A DNA stretch of 64,000 nucleotides from an uncultured Lachnospiraceae bacterium (GTDB taxonomy: Bacteria > Bacillota > Clostridia > Lachnospirales > Lachnospiraceae). Position numbers and translations under genes: made by a program. Below the pieces are notes generated by a model, which was not told where the DNA came from, did no database searches, and saw nothing but the letters and a program-made list of their open reading frames with translations. Of the stretch, positions 18,100 to 26,683 are shown one piece after another (the first letter of the stretch is position 1; every line of letters begins with the position of its first letter). Where the stretch lies: assembly GCA_910587045.1 (NCBI GenBank), contig CAJULG010000002.1, positions 124,001 through 188,000 on the forward strand, read 5' to 3'.

Positions 18100-19254
18100 A
18101 TGAATGAACTTCAAAAGGATTATTTTGAGAAGATGGCGAAGGAACAGGCAGAAGCAGAAGCGGCTGAGGAAGCAAGGCTGTTGGCAGTCATGGAGTCTGA
18201 GCGCAAAAAGGATGCGATCAAGCAGGAAATAGAAAAAAAGGCGAAAGCAGAAGCAGAACGGAAAGCAGAAGCAGAGGCGGTTGAGATCATTAACCGGGTG
18301 AAAGCAGAAATGGCAAGCAATAAGGCGAAGCAGGCGGCAGAAGCAAAGGCAGATTCAGAAGAGGCCGGTCCGAACGAATCAGAGACAGAAGGTGACCAGT
18401 CATCCGGAAAAGCCGAAGGGACAGCCGATAAGAAGAAGGCAATGTCGAAGGAAGGCAGGGAAAAGCCGAAAACCAATTCACCTAAGGATATAGAACCAAC
18501 GGAGGAGGCCAGAACCGGACCGCCGGAGGAGGAAGAGGAACGTAACATATACGAGCGGGAACCGGCAGGTGAGGCATCTATGCCGAAGAAAGGACCGAAG
18601 TTTAAAAAGGGTAGCCGGAAAAGCGGAAGCGGAAGAGTACAATCAAAACCGCAGGAGGCGGCGGCTACGAATGATAAGGAAGAGAAAGCCGGAAAGAAGG
18701 ATACTCAGACAGATCCGGAAGCGAAGCAGACGGATATCAGCCAGGATGCTGAGGCAGATGCAGAGGAGACAACCAAGAAGACGACACCAGAGAGCAAGGC
18801 AGCCTCTGACCGGGAGGCGAAGCTTCAGGAACTGGCAGAGGAATATCAGGATAAATATAAGCGTCTGCTGGCAGAATTTGAAAATGCCAGAGCCAGAGAA
18901 GCAAAGGAAGCATCCCGTATGTATGATGTGGGAGCAAAGGCAGTGTTAGAAAAATTACTGCCGGTCGTAGATAATTTTGAACGGGCGATTCAGACCATAC
19001 CGGAAGAGGATCGGGAACGTGCCTTTGAGCAGGGTGTGGATAAGATTTATAAGCAGATGATGACCGTTCTGGAAGAGATCGGCGTTCAGCCAATGAACGC
19101 AGAGGGTACTGAATTTAACCCGGATATGCATAATGCAGTCATGCATGTGGAGGATGAAGCATTTGGCGAAAACATTGTAGCCGAGGAAATGCAGAAGGGT
19201 TATATGTATAAGGAATCTGTACTGCGGTACAGTATGGTAAAAGTTGCAAATTAA
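18100..19254 (+). CDS. grpE: Nucleotide exchange factor GrpE with long N-terminal extension
   Basis: 384 residues, about twice the usual GrpE length. The GrpE domain occupies only about residues 235-384: a coiled coil (KLQELAEEYQDKYKRLLAEF), then the dimer and beta-wing region with the signature VVDNFERAI. The first 230 residues are low complexity, rich in Ala, Glu, Lys, Gly and Pro. An initial Ala/Glu/Lys segment (1-90) looks like a long charged helix, and the rest looks disordered. GrpE releases ADP from DnaK. The start has AAAGGAG upstream, and no other good internal start with a ribosome binding site just before the domain was noticed. The extension's role is unknown. Confidence 0.95.
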   Translation: MNELQKDYFEKMAKEQAEAEAAEEARLLAVMESERKKDAIKQEIEKKAKAEAERKAEAEAVEIINRVKAEMASNKAKQAAEAKADSEEAGPNESETEGDQSSGKAEGTADKKKAMSKEGREKPKTNSPKDIEPTEEARTGPPEEEEERNIYEREPAGEASMPKKGPKFKKGSRKSGSGRVQSKPQEAAATNDKEEKAGKKDTQTDPEAKQTDISQDAEADAEETTKKTTPESKAASDREAKLQELAEEYQDKYKRLLAEFENARAREAKEASRMYDVGAKAVLEKLLPVVDNFERAIQTIPEEDRERAFEQGVDKIYKQMMTVLEEIGVQPMNAEGTEFNPDMHNAVMHVEDEAFGENIVAEEMQKGYMYKESVLRYSMVKVAN

Positions 19255-19272
19255 AAGTTGGAGGTAATGAAA

Positions 19273-21123
19273 ATGGGAAAGATTATTGGTATTGACTTAG
19301 GAACAACGAATTCATGTGTGGCAGTTATGGAAGGTGGTAAGCCGGTGGTCATCACGAATGCAGAGGGTGCAAGAACGACGCCTTCCGTAGTAGCATTCAC
19401 AAAGAACGGAGAGCGTGTGGTCGGTGAACCGGCAAAGCGTCAGGCGGTTACCAATGCGGATAAGACGATTTCTTCGATCAAGCGGCATATGGGTAGCGAT
19501 TATAAGGTAGGAATTGATGATAAGAAGTATTCTCCGCAGGAAATTTCTGCTATGGTATTGCAGAAATTGAAGGCGGATGCGGAGAGTTACTTAGGGGAAA
19601 AGGTAACAGAGGCAGTTATCACAGTACCGGCATATTTTTCAGATTCTCAGCGGCAGGCAACCAAGGATGCAGGTAAGATCGCAGGTATGGATGTAAAGCG
19701 TATCATCAACGAGCCGACTGCTGCAGCACTTTCTTATGGTCTGGACAATGAGCGGGAACAGAAGATCATGGTATACGATTTAGGTGGCGGTACCTTTGAT
19801 GTATCCATCATTGAGATCGGCGACGGTGTTATTGAAGTACTGGCAACTGCCGGTGACAATAAGCTGGGTGGTGATGACTTTGATAATGTGATCACGGATT
19901 ATATGTTAAGTGAATTTAAGAATAAGGAAGGCGTGGACCTGTCCGGTGACAAGATGGCTATGCAGCGTCTGAAGGAAGCGGCAGAGAAGGCAAAGAAGGA
20001 GTTATCTGCTTCTACGACCACAAACATCAACCTTCCGTTCATTACTGCAACAGCAGAGGGGCCGAAGCACTTTGATATGGATCTGACAAGAGCAAAGTTC
20101 GATGAACTGACTGCTCATCTGGTAGACAGAACCTCCGGGCCGGTACAGACTGCATTGAAGGATGCAGGATTAAGTGCGGCAGAGCTGGATAAGGTGTTGC
20201 TGGTTGGTGGTTCCACCCGTATCATTGCAGTACAGGATATGGTTAAGAAATTAACCGGCAAGGAGCCATTTAAGGGAATCAATCCGGATGAGTGTGTTGC
20301 GATCGGTGCTTCCATTCAGGGTGGTAAGCTGGCAGGTGATGCCGGTGCCGGTGAAATCCTTCTGCTGGATGTCACCCCGTTAACACTTTCGATTGAGACC
20401 ATGGGCGGTATTGCAACCCATCTGATCGAACGGAATACAACCATTCCGACGAAGAAGAGCCAGATCTTCTCTACTGCACAGGATAATCAGGATGCGGTGG
20501 ATATCAATGTGGTACAGGGCGAGCGTCAGTTTGCCAGAGATAATAAGAGTTTAGGACGGTTCCGCTTAGATGGTATCGCTCCCGCAAGACGTGGTGTGCC
20601 GCAGATCGAGGTTACCTTTGATATTGATGCAAACGGTATCGTAAATGTATCTGCCAAGGATTTAGGAACCGGAAGCGAGCAGCATATTACCATTACCTCC
20701 GGTACTTCCATGTCAGATGATGATATTGAAAAGGCAGTAAAGGAAGCAGCAGAATACGAGGCACAGGATAAGAAGCGTAAGGAAGGGATTGAGGCAAGGA
20801 ATGATGCAGACTCTATGGTATTCCAGACCGAAAAGGCACTTGAGGATGTGGGTGATAAGCTGTCTGATTCCGATAAGTCTCAGGTACAGGCGGATCTGCA
20901 GGCATTAAAAGATCTGCTGGCCACAGCAGATGTTGAGAACCTGACAGATTCCCAGGTCGAGGATATAAAGGCCGGCAGAGAGAAGCTGATGAACAGTGCC
21001 CAGACCCTGTTCTCCAAGCTGTATGAGCAGAATGGTCCTGGAGCGAATGCCGGAACCGGAACCGGCAGTCCGGATTATTCCGCTGACGGTGATGTGGTGG
21101 ATGGCGATTACACAGAAGTGTAA
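19273..21123 (+). CDS. dnaK: Molecular chaperone DnaK (Hsp70)
   Basis: 616 residues from the ATG at 19273, eight bases after GGAGG; TTG 19258 and ATG 19267 are in frame but badly spaced. It has the Hsp70 ATPase opening IGIDLGTTNSCVAVMEGG, the motif AYFSDSQRQATKDAG, the phosphate-2 loop VYDLGGGTFDVSI and the adenosine motif VLLVGGSTRI. The interdomain linker LLLDVTPLTLSIET and substrate-binding domain follow, and the lid ends in a Gly/Asp-rich tail. It lacks the roughly 25-residue actin-domain loop of Gram-negative DnaK, as in other Firmicutes. It lies 18 bases after grpE and is under HrcA control. Confidence 0.99.
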   Translation: MGKIIGIDLGTTNSCVAVMEGGKPVVITNAEGARTTPSVVAFTKNGERVVGEPAKRQAVTNADKTISSIKRHMGSDYKVGIDDKKYSPQEISAMVLQKLKADAESYLGEKVTEAVITVPAYFSDSQRQATKDAGKIAGMDVKRIINEPTAAALSYGLDNEREQKIMVYDLGGGTFDVSIIEIGDGVIEVLATAGDNKLGGDDFDNVITDYMLSEFKNKEGVDLSGDKMAMQRLKEAAEKAKKELSASTTTNINLPFITATAEGPKHFDMDLTRAKFDELTAHLVDRTSGPVQTALKDAGLSAAELDKVLLVGGSTRIIAVQDMVKKLTGKEPFKGINPDECVAIGASIQGGKLAGDAGAGEILLLDVTPLTLSIETMGGIATHLIERNTTIPTKKSQIFSTAQDNQDAVDINVVQGERQFARDNKSLGRFRLDGIAPARRGVPQIEVTFDIDANGIVNVSAKDLGTGSEQHITITSGTSMSDDDIEKAVKEAAEYEAQDKKRKEGIEARNDADSMVFQTEKALEDVGDKLSDSDKSQVQADLQALKDLLATADVENLTDSQVEDIKAGREKLMNSAQTLFSKLYEQNGPGANAGTGTGSPDYSADGDVVDGDYTEV

Positions 21124-21153
21124 TAACAGATAGAAAGAAAGATACCCGTTGCA

Positions 21154-21199
21154 GAGGCGCGCAAGGATGTGATATGATGTATTGCAGAATGCGCGCCTC
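21154..21199 (+). repeat. dnaK-dnaJ intergenic hairpin
   Basis: GAGGCGCGCA (21154-21163) and TGCGCGCCTC (21190-21199) form a perfect 10-bp GC-rich stem with a 26-base loop in the 128-base gap. No T run follows, so it looks more like an mRNA processing or stability element, or an attenuator, than a full terminator. Confidence 0.6.
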
Positions 21200-21251
21200 G
21201 CAGTGGGATGGCGTTTCATTCCTAATTAAAGTATAAGTACAGGTGAAAGCA

Positions 21252-22421
21252 ATGGCAGATAAAAGAGATTATTATGAAGTCCTTGGTGTTCAGAAGGGTG
21301 CCACGGACGCAGATTTAAAAAAGGCTTATCGTGTATTGGCAAAAAAGTATCATCCGGATATGAATCCCGGTGATGCAGAGGCAGAAGCGAAATTCAAGGA
21401 AGCATCAGAGGCTTATGAGGTATTAAGCGATCCGGAGAAGCGGGCAAGGTACGACCAGTTTGGCCATGCGGCATTTGAACAGGGCGGCGGACCTGGCGGC
21501 TTCGAGGGCGGTTTTGGTTTTGACATGAATGATATGGGAGATATCTTCGGAGATATCTTTGGCGATATGTTTGGCGGCGGACGGAGCAGCAGGCAGTCTA
21601 ACGGGCCGATCAAGGGGCAGAACATTAAGACGACCGTTCGGGTGAAGTTTGAAGAGGCGGTATTTGGTACACAGAAGGAGTTAGAGCTTCCATTAAAGGA
21701 TGAGTGTGAAGTATGTCACGGTTCCGGCGCGCAGCCGGGGCATAGTCCGGAGACCTGTCCGAAATGTAATGGTAAAGGACAGGTGGTTACCACCTCTCAG
21801 TCTTTGTTTGGCGTAGTGCGAAGTGCAACGATCTGCCCGGAATGCTCCGGAAGCGGTAAAGTTATCCGGTTCAAGTGCAGCCACTGTGCAGGTACCGGTT
21901 ATGTTAAGAGCAAGAAGAAGATTCAGGTTGTGGTGCCTGCCGGAATTGATAACGGACAGAGTATCCGGATCCGCAGTAAGGGTGAGCCGGGCCTGAACGG
22001 AGGAGAGCGTGGAGATCTGCTTGTATCTGTATTAGTAGATAAACATCCAAAGTTCCAGCGTCAGGATTATGATCTGTATTCCTCGGAACCGATCACGTTT
22101 ACACAGGCAGCCCTTGGCGGTACGATTCAGATTAATACCATAGACGGACTTACAGATTATACGATCAGTCCGGGAACGCAGACGGATACCCGGATTACGT
22201 TAAAGGGGAAGGGAGTTCCAACCCTCCGGAATAAGAATGTCCGTGGCAATCATTATGTAACGCTTGTAGTTCAGGTGCCGGATAAGCTGAATGCAGAGCA
22301 GACAGAGATCCTGAAGCAGTATGATGCAGCTACCGGATCTACAACCCGGCGTTCTACGGACTCTGGCGGCTTTAGCTTTGGCGAACATAAGAAAAAAGGA
22401 TTTGGCGGCAAGAAAAAATGA
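21252..22421 (+). CDS. dnaJ: Co-chaperone DnaJ (Hsp40)
   Basis: 389 residues from the ATG at 21252; a GTG at 21243 is in frame, but the ATG has better spacing from the AGGTGA site. Class I DnaJ with all parts: J domain with HPD near residue 34, a Gly/Phe-rich region containing DMGDIFGDIFGDMFGGG, four CxxCxGxG zinc repeats (CEVCHGSG, CPKCNGKG, CPECSGSG, CSHCAGTG), and the two C-terminal substrate-binding domains. It stimulates DnaK ATPase and delivers clients. The stop overlaps the start of prmA (ATGA). Confidence 0.98.
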   Translation: MADKRDYYEVLGVQKGATDADLKKAYRVLAKKYHPDMNPGDAEAEAKFKEASEAYEVLSDPEKRARYDQFGHAAFEQGGGPGGFEGGFGFDMNDMGDIFGDIFGDMFGGGRSSRQSNGPIKGQNIKTTVRVKFEEAVFGTQKELELPLKDECEVCHGSGAQPGHSPETCPKCNGKGQVVTTSQSLFGVVRSATICPECSGSGKVIRFKCSHCAGTGYVKSKKKIQVVVPAGIDNGQSIRIRSKGEPGLNGGERGDLLVSVLVDKHPKFQRQDYDLYSSEPITFTQAALGGTIQINTIDGLTDYTISPGTQTDTRITLKGKGVPTLRNKNVRGNHYVTLVVQVPDKLNAEQTEILKQYDAATGSTTRRSTDSGGFSFGEHKKKGFGGKKK

Positions 22422-23401
22422 TCTGGAAGAAATTAACCATAGAAACGACTACGGAAGCAGTCGATATGATCAGCTATACCCTCGGCGAATTAGGCGTCGA
22501 GGGTATTGAGGTTGAGGACAAGATTCCATTATCAGAGGAGGACCGGAAAGCAATGTTTATTGATATTCTGCCGGAGCTGCCGGAGGATGACGGGGTTGCT
22601 CTCATTTCCTGTTATATTGACGACCCGGATAGGGATGTTGGAGCATTTGTAAAACAGTTACAGGAAGAACTGGAGCAGATACGACAGTTTATGGATATCG
22701 GCATAGGAACGATAACGGTTGGAGAGACAGAGGATAAGGACTGGATCAACAACTGGAAGGAATACTTCCATCCCTTCCGGCTGGAGAATATCCTGATAAA
22801 ACCAACCTGGATCGATGCTGCAGAGGTGGAGAAGCAGCCCGGAGATATTATGGTAGAGATCGATCCGGGGACTGCATTTGGAACCGGAGCGCATGAAACA
22901 ACAAAGCTCTGTATTGCCCAGCTCAGAAAATATCTGAATGGCCGGCAGGAAGTATTCGACGTGGGCTGCGGAAGCGGAATCCTTTCCATAATCGCAGTGA
23001 AGCTGGGAGCAAGGCAGGTATTTGGCATGGATATCGATCCGCTGGCAGTGGAAGCCAGTTATGAGAATATCGCAGTGAATCATATCAGCAGAGAGCAGGC
23101 AGTTTTTGTACAGGGAAATCTGCTGGAGGAGAGTGATCCGTCTGCACTGATATCAGCAGGCAGGCTGGAAAAGCAGTATGACATTGTAGTTGCAAACATA
23201 CTGGCGGATGTGATCATTCCGTTATCAGCAAAGGTAGGACAATATCTGAAACCGGAGGGAATCTTCATTGCTTCCGGTATCATCAATACAAAGGAAGGAG
23301 CAGTTCGGGAGGCATTGACGGCTCAGGGATTTCAAATAATAGAGACCACTTATATGAAAGACTGGGTCTGCATGACTGCACAGCTTCTAAGGAGGAAATA
23401 A
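22418..23401 (+). CDS. prmA: Ribosomal protein L11 methyltransferase
   Basis: 327 residues. PrmA trimethylates ribosomal protein L11 with SAM. An N-terminal substrate-recognition domain (about 1-100) is followed by the class I methyltransferase fold. The family signature DPGTAFGTGAHETT is near residue 150, and the SAM-binding motif FDVGCGSGILSI near residue 185. A catalytic-core VANILADVI motif follows. The ATG overlaps the dnaJ stop by four bases, so expression is coupled to the heat-shock operon, as in other Firmicutes where prmA and rsmE follow dnaJ. Confidence 0.96.
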   Translation: MIWKKLTIETTTEAVDMISYTLGELGVEGIEVEDKIPLSEEDRKAMFIDILPELPEDDGVALISCYIDDPDRDVGAFVKQLQEELEQIRQFMDIGIGTITVGETEDKDWINNWKEYFHPFRLENILIKPTWIDAAEVEKQPGDIMVEIDPGTAFGTGAHETTKLCIAQLRKYLNGRQEVFDVGCGSGILSIIAVKLGARQVFGMDIDPLAVEASYENIAVNHISREQAVFVQGNLLEESDPSALISAGRLEKQYDIVVANILADVIIPLSAKVGQYLKPEGIFIASGIINTKEGAVREALTAQGFQIIETTYMKDWVCMTAQLLRRK

Positions 23402-23407
23402 CAGGAC

Positions 23408-24187
23408 ATGTATCGTTTTTTTGTGGAACCGGAGGCCTGTAAGGGAGAAACCATCCGAATATCCGGTTCTGATCGGAATCATATGAAGAATGTACTCCGC
23501 CTGAGGATCGGAGAGCAGGTAACCGTCAGTGATGGAACGGATCGGGAATACATCTGTGAAATTCAGGAATACGATAGCTCCGAGGCCATTATGAAGATTG
23601 TAGATATCCTGGGCTGCAGTGCAGAGCTTCCTACGGAGATCACTCTGTATCAGGGACTTCCCAAAGCAGAGAAATTAGAACTGATCATCCAGAAGGCAGT
23701 GGAACTGGGAGCTGTTCGTATTGTCCCGGTCATGACAAAACGTTCTGTTGTGAAACTGGATGAAAAGAAGGCGGCAAAGAGAGTGGAACGATATAATACC
23801 ATTGCCCGAAGTGCGGCCAAGCAGTCGAAGCGGAGCAGGATACCGGTGGTTGACCGGATCATGAGCTTTACGGAAGCACTGGAGGATGCAAAAGGCCTGG
23901 ATATGAATCTGATTCCCTATGAGGAGGCAGAGGGAATAGAATATTCTCGGATGGTACTGCGTCAGGTGTCGGGGAAAAAATCTTTGGGAATATTTATAGG
24001 GCCGGAAGGCGGCTTTGAACAACAGGAGGTTGAGGCTGCAAAAGCAATGGGTGCGGAGTGTATCACGCTTGGGCATCGGATTCTTCGGACAGAGACAGCC
24101 GGAATCGCATTGCTTTCCATTCTGATGTTTTCATTAGAGCAGGATGACAGGAATCCGGAAAAGAGAAGCAGTGGCCAGAAAGATTGA
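23408..24187 (+). CDS. rsmE: 16S rRNA (uracil1498-N3)-methyltransferase
   Basis: 259 residues. RsmE is a SPOUT-superfamily enzyme that methylates U1498 of 16S rRNA. A PUA-like N-terminal domain (HMKNVLRLRIGEQV) is followed by the knotted SPOUT domain. This shows KAEKLELIIQKAVELG, then GPEGGFEQQEVEAA and LGHRILRTETAGIA, the SAM-binding trefoil knot. The gene follows prmA by six bases and has a GGAGG site inside the prmA 3' end. It is the last gene of the hrcA operon, as a promoter-like sequence and a new functional group follow. Confidence 0.96.
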   Translation: MYRFFVEPEACKGETIRISGSDRNHMKNVLRLRIGEQVTVSDGTDREYICEIQEYDSSEAIMKIVDILGCSAELPTEITLYQGLPKAEKLELIIQKAVELGAVRIVPVMTKRSVVKLDEKKAAKRVERYNTIARSAAKQSKRSRIPVVDRIMSFTEALEDAKGLDMNLIPYEEAEGIEYSRMVLRQVSGKKSLGIFIGPEGGFEQQEVEAAKAMGAECITLGHRILRTETAGIALLSILMFSLEQDDRNPEKRSSGQKD

Positions 24188-24212
24188 ATGAAATGCGTGA
24201 GTTTAGTATAGA
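24184..24212 (+). promoter_or_regulatory. Possible promoter for the cysteine desulfurase-thiI-mtaB group
   Basis: TTGAAT (24184-24189) and TATAGA (24207-24212) are 17 bases apart, just past the rsmE stop. Confidence 0.35.
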
Positions 24213-24280
24213 TAGAAGAATAAGGTGGAAAAATAAGGATAACAGAGCAAGACTCTGAACGTGAGGAGTAGGAAAGCAGA

Positions 24281-25426
24281 ATGGAAGCATATTTTGATAA
24301 TGCTGCTACCACAAAGACAGCAAAGGAAGTACAGGAGATGGTAAACCGCGTCATGGAACAGGCGTATGGGAATCCCTCGTCTCTGCACCGGAAAGGCCTG
24401 GAGGCCGGTCAGTATGTGAAGGAGGCACAGGAGATCATTGCGAAAACCTTAAAGGTAGAGCCAAAGGAGATCATCTTTACTTCCGGAGGAACGGAATCCA
24501 ATAATATGGCGTTGCTTGGGAGTGCATTTGCGAATCAGCGACGGGGCAGGCATATCATATCAACCCGGTTTGAACATGCCTCCGTATTCAAACCATTATT
24601 GTTCCTTCGGGAACAGGGCTGGGAAGTCACCTTTCTGGATGTAGATGCCCGGGGTATGATAGACCTGGAGGAATTAAAGCAGGCCATTCGTCCGGATACG
24701 GTACTGGTGTCGATCATGATGGTCAATAATGAGATCGGGGCAGTAGAACCCGTTGAGGAGATCGGGAAGCTCATTAAGAGTATCGATCCGGATATACTGT
24801 TCCATGTAGATGCAATACAGGCATATGGAAAATGGAAGCTGTCGCCGAAGCGGTGTCACATTGATATGCTGTCGGTCAGCGGACATAAGATTCATGGCCC
24901 GAAGGGAACCGGCTTCTTATATATCCGGGATAAGGTGAAGCTGGTACCCATCATTCATGGAGGCGGACAGCAGCGGGATATGCGCGCCGGAACAGAGAAT
25001 GTGCCCGGTATTGCAGGGCTTGGCGTAGCTGCCAGGCTGATGTATACGGACCATGAGGAGAAGATGGAGCGTATGCGGGCAGTTAAAAAATTGTTTGTAC
25101 AAAAGGTAACTGAATTGGAGGGCGTTGTCAGTCATTCGGGAGATGCACCGCATATTGCGAGCATCAGCTTTCACGGCATTGAAAAAGGAGAGGTTCTATT
25201 GCATGCATTAGAGGCGAAAGGAGTCTATTGCTCCTCCGGTTCTGCCTGTTCCTCCAATCATCCGGCGATCAGCGGTACCTTAAAGGCGATCGGTTTGGAA
25301 GAAGAGGAATTACATGCAACCCTGCGGTTCAGTTTTTCCGTATATTCCACCATTGCAGAGGCGGAATATGCGGTACAGGTGATATCCGAGGAGCTTCCAA
25401 AGCGACGGGCATTTGTGAAGCGATAG
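24281..25426 (+). CDS. Cysteine desulfurase (NifS/IscS family), probable sulfur donor for ThiI
   Basis: 381 residues. A PLP enzyme that takes sulfur from cysteine to give an enzyme persulfide. The N-terminus EAYFDNAATTK is the family opening. TSGGTESNN binds the PLP phosphate, and the Schiff-base lysine is in SVSGHKIHGPKG. The catalytic Cys is in the loop SSGSACSSNHP. The gene is immediately upstream of thiI. In B. subtilis a dedicated desulfurase (NifZ) is paired with ThiI for 4-thiouridine in tRNA, so that role is inferred here. A general Fe-S role cannot be ruled out. Confidence 0.93.
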   Translation: MEAYFDNAATTKTAKEVQEMVNRVMEQAYGNPSSLHRKGLEAGQYVKEAQEIIAKTLKVEPKEIIFTSGGTESNNMALLGSAFANQRRGRHIISTRFEHASVFKPLLFLREQGWEVTFLDVDARGMIDLEELKQAIRPDTVLVSIMMVNNEIGAVEPVEEIGKLIKSIDPDILFHVDAIQAYGKWKLSPKRCHIDMLSVSGHKIHGPKGTGFLYIRDKVKLVPIIHGGGQQRDMRAGTENVPGIAGLGVAARLMYTDHEEKMERMRAVKKLFVQKVTELEGVVSHSGDAPHIASISFHGIEKGEVLLHALEAKGVYCSSGSACSSNHPAISGTLKAIGLEEEELHATLRFSFSVYSTIAEAEYAVQVISEELPKRRAFVKR

Positions 25427-25487
25427 AAGATAATTGACGCAGGAGTGAACAGAAAATATACCAGATTGAAAAACAGGGGAAGAACAC

Positions 25488-26669
25488 ATGGAATTCAAGT
25501 CATTTTTAATTAAGTATGCAGAAATCGGAACAAAGGGAAAGAACCGGTATGTTTTTGAGGATATTCTGTGTAAGAATATCCGGTCGGCCATGAAACGGAT
25601 CGACGGGCGGTTTCTGGTTCGGAAAGAGTATGGAAGAATCTTTGTAGACTGTACAGAGGAGTATGATTTTGATGAAGCAGTCAATGCATTGCAGCATGTC
25701 TTTGGCATTGTGGGGATCTGCCCGGTATTGGTAGTGCCGAATATGCCATGGGATGCTCTTGCAAACGAGATCATTCGCTTTATGGATGAGAGCTATGAGC
25801 GGAAGGATGTAACGTTTAAGGTGAATTGCCGGCGGATCAATAAGGAATATCCGATGCATTCCATGGATGTGAATATTGAGGCCGGTGCAGTACTGCTGGA
25901 TGCGTTTCCGGAGCTGAAGGTAGATGTGCATAAGCCGGAAGTTATGATAAACATTGAATTACGGGATCAGATTTATATTTATTCGGTAAGGCTGCCGGGG
26001 CCGGGTGGACTGCCGGTAGGAACGAATGGAAAAGGAATGCTTCTGCTGTCCGGTGGTATTGACAGTCCGGTGGCCGGTTATCTGGTATCGAAGCGGGGAG
26101 TGAACCTGGAGGCTGTTTATTTTGACGCACCGCCGCACACCAGTCCGCAGGCAAAGCAGAAGGTAGTGGATCTGGCCAGACTGGTGTCAAAGTATGCCGG
26201 GGCGGTAACCCTTCATATTATTCACTTTACGGATATTCAGGAGGCGATTTATCACAAATGTCCGGAGGATGAGATTACGATCATTATGCGGCGGTATATG
26301 ATGCGAATTGCCCAGATTCTGGCGGAGAAGAATGATTGTCAGGCCCTGATCACCGGGGAGAGCATCGGTCAGGTGGCAAGTCAGACCATATTCAGTCTGC
26401 AGGTGACCAATGCAGTCTGCACGGATCCTGTCTTTCGGCCCTGCATTGGTATGGATAAACAGGAAATCGTGGATATTGCAGAGAAGATTCATACCTATGA
26501 GACGTCTATCCTGCCTTATGAAGACTGTTGTACCACATTTGTTGCCAGGCATCCGGTGACCAAGCCGAAGCTTAAGGATATTGAAGCATCGGAAGCTCTG
26601 CTGGCAGAGGACATTGATGACCTGATGAAGCAGGCCCTGGCGACAGAGGAAATTATAACAGTATGGTAG
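25488..26669 (+). CDS. thiI: tRNA 4-thiouridine synthetase ThiI
   Basis: 393 residues. ThiI adenylates U8 of tRNA and adds sulfur to make 4-thiouridine. An N-terminal ferredoxin-like region and THUMP domain bind tRNA (about 1-165). The PP-loop ATPase motif LLSGGIDSPVAGY is near residue 187. The short form ends after the AANH domain and lacks the rhodanese domain of E. coli ThiI, as is usual in Firmicutes. It follows a cysteine desulfurase gene by 61 bases. The ATG has an AGGGGAAG site. Confidence 0.96.
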   Translation: MEFKSFLIKYAEIGTKGKNRYVFEDILCKNIRSAMKRIDGRFLVRKEYGRIFVDCTEEYDFDEAVNALQHVFGIVGICPVLVVPNMPWDALANEIIRFMDESYERKDVTFKVNCRRINKEYPMHSMDVNIEAGAVLLDAFPELKVDVHKPEVMINIELRDQIYIYSVRLPGPGGLPVGTNGKGMLLLSGGIDSPVAGYLVSKRGVNLEAVYFDAPPHTSPQAKQKVVDLARLVSKYAGAVTLHIIHFTDIQEAIYHKCPEDEITIIMRRYMMRIAQILAEKNDCQALITGESIGQVASQTIFSLQVTNAVCTDPVFRPCIGMDKQEIVDIAEKIHTYETSILPYEDCCTTFVARHPVTKPKLKDIEASEALLAEDIDDLMKQALATEEIITVW

Positions 26670-26683
26670 AGAGGGGTTCCGTT

